A DNA stretch of 6,297 nucleotides from Umezawaea sp039922235 (GTDB lineage: Bacteria > Actinomycetota > Actinomycetes > Mycobacteriales > Pseudonocardiaceae): assembly GCA_039922235.1 (NCBI GenBank), contig JBDSAJ010001035.1:1-6297 (forward strand). Reading direction: 5' to 3'. Below the pieces are notes generated by a model, which saw only the letters and a program-made list of their open reading frames with translations, did no database searches and was not told where the DNA came from. Every line of letters begins with the position of its first letter. Position 1 is the stretch's first letter. This document shows positions 1 through 5,078 of this stretch, in pieces. Made by a program: the position numbers and the translations under genes.

Positions 1-1294
1 CCTCCCGAGCCCACCCGCGACCCCACCAGTAGAAGTGGAACAACCCGACCAGCACCCGGAAGGCGGCGTCCAACTCGCCCGGTTCCTTGAGGCAGTAGTC
101 CACCGCCACCTGGAAATTGGCGTGCTCCCGGTCCAGCCGGGCGAACCAGCCCACCTGCCGGGAGCTCACCCAGTCGCTGTCGGCCCGCTCGACCAGCCCG
201 AGGTAGAAGTCGCGGTGCCTGCGGAGCAGACCGGCGTGCTCACCGGCGTGCGTGAGCTGTTCCAGGCCGAACTCGCGGATGGTCTCCAGCATCCGGTAGC
301 GCATCACGTCGCCGTGCTGCTCCGCGACCAGGATCGACTTGTCCAGCAGCGAGGACACGGTGTTCAGCACTTGGTCGACGGCGAGCCCGTCACCGGAGCA
401 CACCTCTTCCACGGCGTCGAGCTCGAACCCGCCCGCGAACACCGACAGCCGCGCCCACAGCAGCCTGTCCTGGTCCGAGCAGAGGTCGTGGCTCCACTCG
501 ATGCACGACCGCAGCGTCTTCTGCCGGTCAGGGAGGTGGCGCAGCCGTGCGGTCAACAACTGGGGCCGGTCCAGCAGCCGGGCGAGGATGTCCTTCTCCG
601 ACAGCGCCCGCACCCGCGCCGCCGCCAGTTCGATCGCCAGCGGAAGGCCGTCGAGGCGTTGGCAGATCTCGGCCACCGTGCCCCCGTTGGCGGTGTCCAC
701 GATGAAACCGGATCGCACGGACGCCGCCCGTTCCGCGAACAGCGTCACCGACTCGGACCTGCGCAGCTCCTGCTCGGCGACCGGCTGCTCCGGGTTCGGG
801 AGGGTGAGCGGTGGCACGGGCATGACGGTCTCGCCCGCGATGCCCAGCCACTCCCGACTCGTGGCCAGGATCCGCAGCGCGCGGCAGTTCTGCAGCAACG
901 CACCTGCCAGCTCGCCGACCGCGTCGACCAGGTGCTCGGAGTTGTCCAGCACCAGCAGCAGGTGGCGGGGCGTCAGGTAGTCGATCAGCATTTCGAGCGA
1001 CGTCCCGCCCGCCTCACGCATGCCGACCGCCAGCGCCACGGCGTTCGCCACCAGCTCCGCGTCGCGCAACTGGTCCAGCTCGACCAGCACCACCCCGTCC
1101 GGGAACGCCCGGTGCACGGCACGGCTCACCTCGAGTGCGAGCCGCGTCTTGCCCACACCACCCGGCCCCGTGAGGGTCACCAGGCGTGACGTCGACAGCA
1201 GGCGCCTGACCTCGTCCACCTCGTGTCGGCGGCCGACGAAGCTGCTCAGCTCCAGAGGGAGACCCGATGGTCCCCTCCGGACGACAGTGCCCAT
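1..1294 (-). CDS. NB-ARC/AAA signalling ATPase, LuxR/AfsR-type regulator (3' end outside window)
   Basis: This is the N-terminal 431 codons of a STAND-type ATPase like those in actinomycete LuxR- and SARP-family regulators, which couple nucleotide binding to transcription control. Counting from the ATG at 1294, the lead-in LPLELSSFVGRR lies at residues 13-23 and is typical of the family. Walker A GPGGVGKT is at 43-50, Walker B LLLVLDN at 112-118, a sensor-like ILATSRE at 142-148, and GLPLAIELAA at 215-224. The segment then runs into the winged-helix region and the start of the repeat region (ending FYWWGRGWARE). The C-terminus is off the window, so a terminal LuxR HTH cannot be confirmed. No SARP DNA-binding domain precedes the ATPase. 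The ATG has no clear Shine-Dalgarno, but a TANNNT box lies 8 bases upstream, compatible with a leaderless message. Alternatives are an ATG at 1360 and a TTG at 1420 behind GGGAGGAG. The family call is firm; the start and exact subfamily are not. Confidence 0.9.
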   Translation of the reverse strand, partial: MGTVVRRGPSGLPLELSSFVGRRHEVDEVRRLLSTSRLVTLTGPGGVGKTRLALEVSRAVHRAFPDGVVLVELDQLRDAELVANAVALAVGMREAGGTSLEMLIDYLTPRHLLLVLDNSEHLVDAVGELAGALLQNCRALRILATSREWLGIAGETVMPVPPLTLPNPEQPVAEQELRRSESVTLFAERAASVRSGFIVDTANGGTVAEICQRLDGLPLAIELAAARVRALSEKDILARLLDRPQLLTARLRHLPDRQKTLRSCIEWSHDLCSDQDRLLWARLSVFAGGFELDAVEEVCSGDGLAVDQVLNTVSSLLDKSILVAEQHGDVMRYRMLETIREFGLEQLTHAGEHAGLLRRHRDFYLGLVERADSDWVSSRQVGWFARLDREHANFQVAVDYCLKEPGELDAAFRVLVGLFHFYWWGRGWARE

Positions 1295-1302
1295 AGCAAC
1301 GC

Positions 1303-1308
1303 ACGGTA
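1303..1308 (-). promoter_or_regulatory. possible -10 box for leaderless ATPase transcript
   Basis: On the minus strand TACCGT fits the actinobacterial TANNNT -10 pattern and ends 8 bases before the ATG at 1294. This would place the transcription start at or near the start codon. No convincing -35 is visible. It rests on spacing and a short degenerate motif only. Confidence 0.3.
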
Positions 1309-1399
1309 ATACTGTGCCTCCGGCTGTGCCGGAAGAAGCCCGCAACGGTTTGGCCAACATCAACTCGGCGGCGCACCCTTGACGACCACCGCACGGCTC

Positions 1400-1417
1400 G
1401 CTCCGGAATTCCGTAGC
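1400..1417. promoter_or_regulatory. 18-bp imperfect dyad, candidate operator
   Basis: A perfect 10-bp palindrome CGGAATTCCG (1404-1413) is flanked by GCT and AGC, giving an 18-bp dyad with one mismatched pair (1403/1414). It lies about 105 bp upstream of the preferred ATPase start, so it could bind a dimeric regulator. If the TTG at 1420 is the real start, it would lie inside the coding region instead. The role is inferred from symmetry alone. Confidence 0.3.
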
Positions 1418-1577
1418 CAACTACGTACTCCTCCCGATGCCTCCAGGGCGCGGGGCGAGCACCCTTCCTCATGTGGCTCGGAGCATTCAGGCTGGTGAGG
1501 AATCGACCGCCGGGCCACCAGGAGCACCAGCGCCCAGTTAGTCGTCTCATTCCGAACAGGGCTGGTATCTCCTGGGC

Positions 1578-1594
1578 AACAGGATCGTCCTGTT
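1578..1594. promoter_or_regulatory. 17-bp perfect dyad, candidate operator
   Basis: AACAGGA and TCCTGTT are perfect 7-base inverted arms around a 3-base centre (TCG). The site sits in the 536-bp region between the leftward ATPase gene and the rightward CxxC mini-gene, where a shared operator would be expected. The symmetry is seen directly; the regulator is unknown. Confidence 0.4.
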
Positions 1595-1683
1595 CGATGA
1601 CGGCCGGTCTGATGCCGCCCGATCACCGCGTCGTCGCCTGATCTCGCTCGGGGCGGCCTGTTTCGTCGGCCGCTCTCAGCGTG

Positions 1684-1730
1684 CCCGGTGGGTCTCCGAC
1701 GCCGGCGTCCCCGAACGCCGGCACACCGGG
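1684..1730 (+). promoter_or_regulatory. leader hairpin A
   Basis: This is a two-part stem. The inner stem is a perfect 8 bp (1701-1708 GCCGGCGT with 1715-1722 ACGCCGGC) closing a 6-base loop. The outer stem is 7 bp (1684-1690 CCCGGTG with 1724-1730 CACCGGG), separated from the inner one by an asymmetric internal loop. It lies about 100 bases upstream of the mini-gene start at 1831 and directly abuts hairpin B. It could be a cis-acting RNA structure, an attenuator, or a terminator for something unseen. There is no U-tract after it. Confidence 0.4.
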
Positions 1731-1732
1731 TG

Positions 1733-1793
1733 GGCGGGGTGGACGGTCTGCTCGCCGCAGAACCCCTCCTGCGGTCGGACCGCCCACCCCGCC
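1733..1793 (+). promoter_or_regulatory. leader hairpin B
   Basis: The arms GGCGGGGTGGACGGTC (1733-1748) and GACCGCCCACCCCGCC (1778-1793) pair at 15 of 16 positions. Inside is a second 6-bp stem (CCGCAG 1755-1760 with CTGCGG 1769-1774) with an 8-base loop. The structure ends 24 bases before the Shine-Dalgarno of the mini-gene, so it would lie in the 5' leader if transcription starts upstream. No known riboswitch class is recognised. Confidence 0.45.
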
Positions 1794-1830
1794 ATTCGAC
1801 CCCACGAGGACAACTCCAGGAGAACACCCC

Positions 1831-1968
1831 GTGACCATCGACTCGTTACCGCAGCCCTGCCCGCGTTGCCTGCGGCCAACAGTGTTGGTCACCAACCGCA
1901 AGGGCCGGGAATGGGTGCACGTCGGCACCTGGCGCACCCAGTGCGCCCGTGCCGTGAACGCCGTGTGA
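1831..1968 (+). CDS. 45-residue CxxC zinc-ribbon-like small protein with a TTA codon
   Basis: The GTG start was chosen because AGGAG (1818-1822) sits 8 bases upstream, the best Shine-Dalgarno in the window. An upstream in-frame extension would be a Pro/Gly/Arg-rich translation of the leader hairpins and is rejected. The product begins MTIDSLPQPCPRCLRPT and then carries NRKGREW and WRTQC. Cys10, Cys13 and Cys38 could ligate metal; with only three Cys, a His (His30) or partial site is possible. There is no signal peptide or membrane segment. Leu6 is encoded by TTA (1846-1848), a codon that in Streptomyces depends on the developmentally controlled bldA tRNA, so translation may be stage-dependent. 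I do not recognise a named family. It is probably an orphan small cytoplasmic protein, transcribed divergently from the regulator ATPase. Confidence 0.65.
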   Translation: MTIDSLPQPCPRCLRPTVLVTNRKGREWVHVGTWRTQCARAVNAV

Positions 1969-2071
1969 CCGAACCCGCCACCAGTTTGTGATCACACTCG
2001 GCGGCCGCGCCTGCGTCCCTGACGGCGGGCGGTGTCGACGGTTTCCACCTGCGTGAGGCGGGCGGTACGAC

Positions 2072-2092
2072 GCGTCGGTACCTGACCGACGC
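2072..2092 (+). terminator. hairpin downstream of mini-gene, possible terminator
   Basis: The arms GCGTCGGT and ACCGACGC form a perfect 8-bp stem with a 5-base loop. It lies 104 bases after the mini-gene stop and is followed by a pyrimidine-rich but not U-only stretch. GC-rich stems without a U-run are common terminators in actinomycetes, so this is plausible but unproven. The rest of 1969-2273 shows no coding potential I can support. Confidence 0.3.
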
Positions 2093-2193
2093 AGCTCCTA
2101 CATCGTCTTCCTCGCGCGGAGGTGACGCCTCGCAACGGTGATTCCGAAGCCGTGGTGATCTGTGACTGAGGTCGGAGCGGGGTTGTAGGACCT

Positions 2194-2234
2194 TGACCTG
2201 CGCCCGGCCAGGGGCCAATACCTCTGACCTGCGC
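2194..2234. repeat. 10-bp direct repeat TGACCTGCGC, 31-bp period
   Basis: TGACCTGCGC occurs at 2194-2203 and again at 2225-2234, a 31-bp spacing close to three helical turns, 40-80 bp upstream of the exonuclease ATG. Same-face direct repeats in a promoter region can be activator sites. The first copy is preceded by T, making a TTGACC that resembles a -35, but no good -10 sits 17 bases further on. Confidence 0.3.
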
Positions 2235-2261
2235 GGATTCCAAATTGTCAGACCCAATTAC

Positions 2262-2267
2262 TACGGT
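2262..2267 (+). promoter_or_regulatory. possible -10 box for leaderless exonuclease transcript
   Basis: TACGGT matches TANNNT and ends 6 bases before the ATG at 2274, which itself has no Shine-Dalgarno. This spacing would put the transcription start at the A of the ATG. The arrangement resembles the one before the ATPase gene. Confidence 0.3.
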
Positions 2268-2273
2268 GCGCGC

Positions 2274-3356
2274 ATGATTGAACCCGTAGTGTCATGGGCG
2301 GACGGGCCCGTCGTCGCGCTGGACTTGGAGACGACGGACATCGACCCGCGCAGGGACCGAATGGTGACCGCTGCCATCGTGACCATCACGCCAGGCCGAA
2401 CGGGAACGCGACCGCAGGTCGACACCCGCACCTGGTTGGCCGATCCTGGGGTCGAAATCCCCGCCGACGCCACCGCCATCCACGGCATCACCACCGAGCT
2501 TGCCCGTCTCGAAGGCCGCCTCGCCGCCGAGGTGATCTACGAAGTGGTCGCCGCTCTGGCCGAGGTGTGGACACCCACGACGCCACTGTGCGCGTTCAAC
2601 GCTGCGTTCGACCTGACGATGCTCGACGCCGAACTCCGGCGGCACCGCGGTCGCAGCTTCCCGCTCAGCGGTCCCGTGGTCGATCCGCTGTGCATCGATC
2701 GCCAGCTCGATCCCCAGCGGGAAGGCAAGCGCACCCTCGCTGCGGTGTGCGACCACCACCAGGTGCGACTGGAGAACGCCCACACCAGTTCGGGTGACGC
2801 GATCGCCGCAGCGCGTCTTGCCTGGCGGCTGGCCAAGGTGTACCCCGACGCCGTGGGGCGAATCGCTCCGCACGTCCTGCACAGCCACCAAGCCCGCTGG
2901 TACCGCGACAGCGAGTTCGCCTACGCCGACAAGCTTGAGCGACGCGCGGCAGGTTCAGCAGACCGAGGCGACGGCGCCGGTGCTGAGCGGCTGCGGGCCC
3001 GTGCGGCGGATGTTCGGACGTGTGCCAAGTCCTGGCCGTTGTCGCCCGAGACGGCGGCTTGCGTGGAGAGCACCCGCCGACGGCTGCCGCCTCGACCCGG
3101 TGGCGTGGCGAACTCGCACGCCTCCTGGACACCGGACCAGGACGCCGCGCTGCGTGACGAATGGTTGACAGTCGACCCTGCGGATGTGGCCGAGACGAGG
3201 CGCAACGAGATTGCGACTCGCTACGGACGTACCCCCGGAGCGATCCGGTCACGTCTGCTGCGGTTGCGGTGTGATCCCGAGCTGCCGGGCCGTACATGCG
3301 ACGAGCAGCGTGCCGCCGAACTGAAGCGCACCTACGACGCCGAGTACGGCAAGTAG
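2274..3356 (+). CDS. DEDDh 3'-5' exonuclease (DnaQ/RNase T-like) with C-terminal SANT/HTH-like domain
   Basis: This is a 360-residue protein of the DnaQ superfamily, which removes nucleotides from 3' ends using two metal ions. ExoI VALDLETT gives Asp17 and Glu19. The conserved AIHGIT lies at 68-73, ExoII FNAAFD gives Asp113, and ExoIII HTSSGD gives His170 and Asp175, so the DEDDh set is complete. Residues 196-258 keep the RWY...WPL tail seen in actinomycete exonuclease-domain proteins, with an Arg/Gly/Ala-rich insertion at about 223-250. Residues 285-335 (WTPDQDAALRDEW ... GRTPGAIRSRLLRL) look like a Myb/SANT or helix-turn-helix module and are an uncommon addition. ATG 2274 was chosen over the in-frame TTG at 2193 because the family begins close to the ExoI motif. 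No ribosome binding site is visible, so the message may be leaderless. The gene stands alone, and its stop abuts an IS remnant. The role is probably DNA repair or nucleic-acid trimming; the substrate is unknown. Confidence 0.88.
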   Translation: MIEPVVSWADGPVVALDLETTDIDPRRDRMVTAAIVTITPGRTGTRPQVDTRTWLADPGVEIPADATAIHGITTELARLEGRLAAEVIYEVVAALAEVWTPTTPLCAFNAAFDLTMLDAELRRHRGRSFPLSGPVVDPLCIDRQLDPQREGKRTLAAVCDHHQVRLENAHTSSGDAIAAARLAWRLAKVYPDAVGRIAPHVLHSHQARWYRDSEFAYADKLERRAAGSADRGDGAGAERLRARAADVRTCAKSWPLSPETAACVESTRRRLPPRPGGVANSHASWTPDQDAALRDEWLTVDPADVAETRRNEIATRYGRTPGAIRSRLLRLRCDPELPGRTCDEQRAAELKRTYDAEYGK

Positions 3357-3447
3357 CTGATCGAACGCGCAAGCCAAGACGAAGGATGGGAGCAGTGCTG
3401 ACCAGCGGTTTCGTACCGGCAGTCTGGTAGTCGAGTCGCATTTCGAG

Positions 3448-4079
3448 TTATCTTCGCAGCTGCTGACGGCCACCTGGAGCGGGCAATGGCCTCGCCCAGG
3501 TGGCAGGGTGGTCGTAACCCCGGTCGGCGTAGAGCGCGTCGGACCGCCGTCGCGGTCGGCCACGACGGCCTCGCACCGGTGGGATCGTCTGGATCAGTGG
3601 CATCAACTGGGTGACGTCGTTGCGGTTGCCGCCGGTCAGCGAGAACTGCAAGGGAATGCCGTGTGCTTCGGTGATCAGATGGTGCTGTGAGCCAGTTCGG
3701 GCACGGTCGACCGGGCTCGGCCCGGTTTTGGCCGCTTTCATGGCCCGAACGTGAGAGCTGTCGGTCACCGCCCTCGACCAGTCCAGTGCGCCGGCCGCGT
3801 GCAACTCGGCGAGCAGGGTTCTCGTGCGGTCGTTCCCACACCCCGGTGGCGTTCCAGCCCCGGAGTCGTCGCCAGGCGGTCATGCCGGAGCCGAAGCCCG
3901 GTTCCTGCGGCAGGAACTCCCACTGGACGCCGGTGTAGAGCACGAACAGGATGCCGCACAAGACCTTGCGGTCATCCAGTCGAGGACGACCGGGGTGGCG
4001 AGGATGCTGAGGTCACCCAGCACCTGAAGAAGGCGACAACGTCGACGTGACGCCGCCACTGGATCTGGGTGAGTCGTAC
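3448..4079 (-). pseudogene. IS5-family transposase, frameshifted and missing its C-terminal catalytic region
   Basis: Transposase sequence is spread over all three minus-strand frames. The N-terminal VRLTQIQW starts at 4079. A second frame, with an in-frame TGA at 4015-4013, carries HPGRPRLDDRKVLCGILF and TGVQWEFLPQEPGFGSGM down to about 3822. The third frame, after one extra base near 3818-3823, gives AGALDWSRAVTDSSHVRA, KTGPSPVDRARTGS, LTGGNRNDVTQL and ALYADRGYDHP. The first two DDE acidic residues are visible (TDSS and YADRGYD). The Y-R-E-K block with the catalytic Glu is absent: homology stops at a 9-bp inverted repeat (3469-3504), and a TAA ends the frame at 3450-3448. No start codon precedes the N-terminal homology (ACG in its place). 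Some IS5 members use programmed frameshifting, but the stop, the missing Glu and the missing start argue for a dead gene. Confidence 0.85.
3469..3504. repeat. strong inverted repeat at the transposase breakpoint
   Basis: GCCACCTGG (3469-3477) and CCAGGTGGC (3496-3504) are perfect 9-base arms. Inside them GCG/CGC and GGC/GCC continue the stem with single unpaired bases and a 4-base loop (3485-3488). It lies exactly where recognisable transposase sequence ends, so it may have promoted a deletion or be the end of a small nested element. Confidence 0.5.
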
Positions 4080-4096
4080 CGTGGGCCGAAGAAGCC

Positions 4097-4128
4097 CCTC
4101 TGATCCTGGCACGACGCCAGGTCAGAGG
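4097..4128 (-). terminator. terminator-like hairpin after the DUF5988-like gene
   Basis: CCTCTGA-T-CCTGGC (4097-4110) pairs with GCCAGG-TCAGAGG (4116-4128), giving 13 base pairs with one bulged T and a 5-base loop. It begins 22 bases past the stop of the leftward gene ending at 4150. There is no U-run, which is usual for actinomycete terminators. It also borders the IS remnant and would shield it from read-through. Confidence 0.5.
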
Positions 4129-4149
4129 CCTCATCGGATCATGAGCTGC

Positions 4150-4362
4150 TCACTCTGCGAGTGTGGTGCGCATGGTCCAACGGAAGACCGAGGGCTCACC
4201 TTCGCTCACGCGTTCGAAGTGCTCGTGTCCGCCGCGGCACGGTAGCTTGATCCTTCCTCGATCAACGGTGAGCTGTGCGGGGATGATGATGTTCTCCGGA
4301 CCACCTTCCAGCACGATGCGGATGTGATTACCCCTGTCGAGCGCCTGAATCTGATTGTCCAT
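4150..4362 (-). CDS. DUF5988-like small protein
   Basis: The 70-residue product starts MDNQIQALDRGNHIRIVLEG and contains RIKLPCRGGHEHFER. It ends with FRWTMRTTLAE, the ending I recall for the DUF5988 family (VFRWTxRTxxAE). These actinobacterial proteins are of unknown function and often lie near specialised-metabolism genes. ATG 4362 was chosen because GGAG (4374-4371) lies 8 bases upstream and the family begins here. The frame stays open upstream and fuses to a mutase fragment, so a longer 129-residue product from TTG 4539 is formally possible. The protein is polar and has no signal or membrane segment. Cys42 lies in the glycine-rich PCRGGHEHFE loop. It is followed by a terminator-like hairpin and is the only apparently intact gene between 3357 and 5490. 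Its ORF integrity amid the surrounding decay suggests retained function, but the function is unknown. Confidence 0.7.
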   Translation of the reverse strand: MDNQIQALDRGNHIRIVLEGGPENIIIPAQLTVDRGRIKLPCRGGHEHFERVSEGEPSVFRWTMRTTLAE

Positions 4363-4557
4363 CTTGGACTCTCCGCCCCTTCGTGGTTGGATGATCAACT
4401 TCCGGAGCAGGTCGGTCGTGGCGTCGGCGATGACCGTTCCCGGCGAGAAGATCGCCGCGGCACTCGCCGCGTACAGTTCGTGAAAGTCCTGCTGCGGGAT
4501 CACGCTGTCGACGATGACCAGGATGTCTTCGTGCCCCAACTCTTCCAGGTGGTCAAC
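4363..4557 (-). pseudogene. C-terminal remnant of a methylmalonyl-CoA-mutase-type cobalamin-binding domain
   Basis: VDHLEELGHEDILVIV and VIPQQDFHELYAA, then AIFSPGTVIADA and LLRKL, match the last ~50 residues of the B12-binding domain of acyl-CoA mutases (family pattern ILVVVGGVIPxQDFxxLxxAG, AIFxPGTVIADAA). Most of the protein is missing, including the TIM barrel and the DxHxxG cobalt-ligand motif. The conserved GG of the VVVGGVIP strand is replaced by Asp-Ser. The homology fades just upstream, where ISLAR may echo the VSSLA motif after a deletion. The fragment has lost its stop codon and runs in frame into the DUF5988-like protein. It cannot be a working mutase. It shows that a mutase gene once lay directly upstream of the DUF5988-like gene. 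Confidence 0.7.
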
Positions 4558-4594
4558 GCGAGCCAGAGAGATGCAACGCTGCCCTCCAGATCGT

Positions 4595-4828
4595 TCATGA
4601 CGGCGGCGCGGGTGACCAACGATTCGCTGTGCGCGCCTGACTTGCGAGCACAGCCTTCACGAGGTCTCGCCATTGCTCCCGCGACGCCGCTGGGAACTCA
4701 GCTGCCAGCTCCAACATGTCCAGCAGTCTCTCCAGCGCGGCGAAGCCTGGACAACCCCTATCCGACAATGCTTTCCCGTACCGAAGGAGTAAGGGGTGGG
4801 GAGTTGCGGCCTGCGGGTGGACCTCTGC
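4595..4828 (-). other. unidentified coding-like stretch downstream of the HxlR remnant
   Basis: The frame that carries the end of the HxlR remnant stays open to a TGA at 4597-4595. It includes PGFAALERLLDMLELAAEF and REQWRDLVKAVLASQARTAN. The helical, Leu-rich character and moderate G/C third positions suggest a gene fragment, but I recognise no family, start codon or ribosome binding site. After TAN a shifted frame (ESLVTRAAVMNDLE) also looks coding-like, which hints at another frameshift near 4620. It may be a remnant of one more lost gene or a chance open frame. Confidence 0.25.
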
Positions 4829-5078
4829 AGATGATGCGTCGAAGGTGCGACGGCTGGTCTTCATCCGGCCGTGTTCGGCTCGTACCCGGTGTCCCAGCGC
4901 CAAGACGGGTTCGAGGAACGCTCTCCCCGAGTTCGGTCAGCGTGTAGTCCATGCGGAATGGCACGGCGGCGTGAACGGTGTGAGAGGCGAAGCCGCTGCG
5001 CTCCAACTGGCGCAGGGTCAAGGTCAGCATCCGCTGGGAGATGCCGGTAACCGCGCGATGCAGCTCGGTGAGGTGCAT
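4829..5078 (-). pseudogene. HxlR-family transcriptional regulator, N-truncated and frameshifted
   Basis: HxlR regulators are winged-helix DNA-binding proteins that often control a divergently transcribed oxidoreductase. The recognition-helix and wing part is clear: MHLTELHRAVTGISQRML, then LTLRQLERSG and DYTLTELGES. Immediately after GES an extra base at 4919 shifts the frame, and FLEPVLALGHRVRAEHGRMK continues in the next frame, as expected for the C-terminal helix. The first ~40 residues (usually a Cys followed by ALDxIGGKWTLLILRDL) are missing: upstream of 5078 the sequence becomes a short-chain dehydrogenase on the other strand. No stop closes the shifted frame at the normal C-terminus. 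A truncated gene lacking half of the winged helix should be non-functional. Confidence 0.75.

Larger units (their letters stand above)
3357..4096 (-). mobile_element. decayed IS5-family insertion sequence
   Basis: The extent is approximate. It runs from just after the exonuclease stop, where a decayed frame reading SFVLACAF resembles the C-terminus of IS5-type transposases, to just beyond the N-terminal homology at 4079. I searched for terminal inverted repeats by comparing the two edges and found none, nor a target duplication, so at least one end is lost. The element is immobile as it stands. Confidence 0.55.

Noticed and set aside
35..1189. Long plus-strand open frame of 384 codons
   Set aside because: It is an antisense shadow of the NB-ARC ATPase; its product is a low-complexity Gln/His/Pro/Arg-rich string, whereas the minus frame shows Walker A, Walker B and GLPLAIELAA.
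1728..1745. G-quadruplex-like run GGGTGGGCGGGGTGG
   Set aside because: Only three runs of three or more G; the stretch is better explained as the left arm of hairpin B.
1014..1827. Overlapping minus-strand frames (1014-1550 and 1360-1827)
   Set aside because: Arg/Gly/Pro-rich composition, no motifs, and they overlap the true ATPase frame or the intergenic dyads.
1681..1830. N-terminal 50-codon extension of the CxxC mini-protein
   Set aside because: It translates the two hairpins into Pro/Gly/Arg-rich sequence, while a clear AGGAG precedes the GTG at 1831.
1987..1996. TGTGATCACA palindrome after the mini-gene, CRP-like half sites
   Set aside because: A CRP site needs a 6-base spacer between TGTGA and TCACA; here they abut, and the site lies downstream of a stop with no promoter nearby.
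2665..3441. Minus-strand frame of 258 codons opposite the exonuclease
   Set aside because: Arg/Ser/Thr-rich shadow; the plus frame has the full DEDDh motif set.
3818..3823. Programmed ribosomal frameshift in the IS5 transposase
   Set aside because: No slippery run is seen here, and the additional stop at 4015-4013, missing start and missing catalytic Glu indicate decay.
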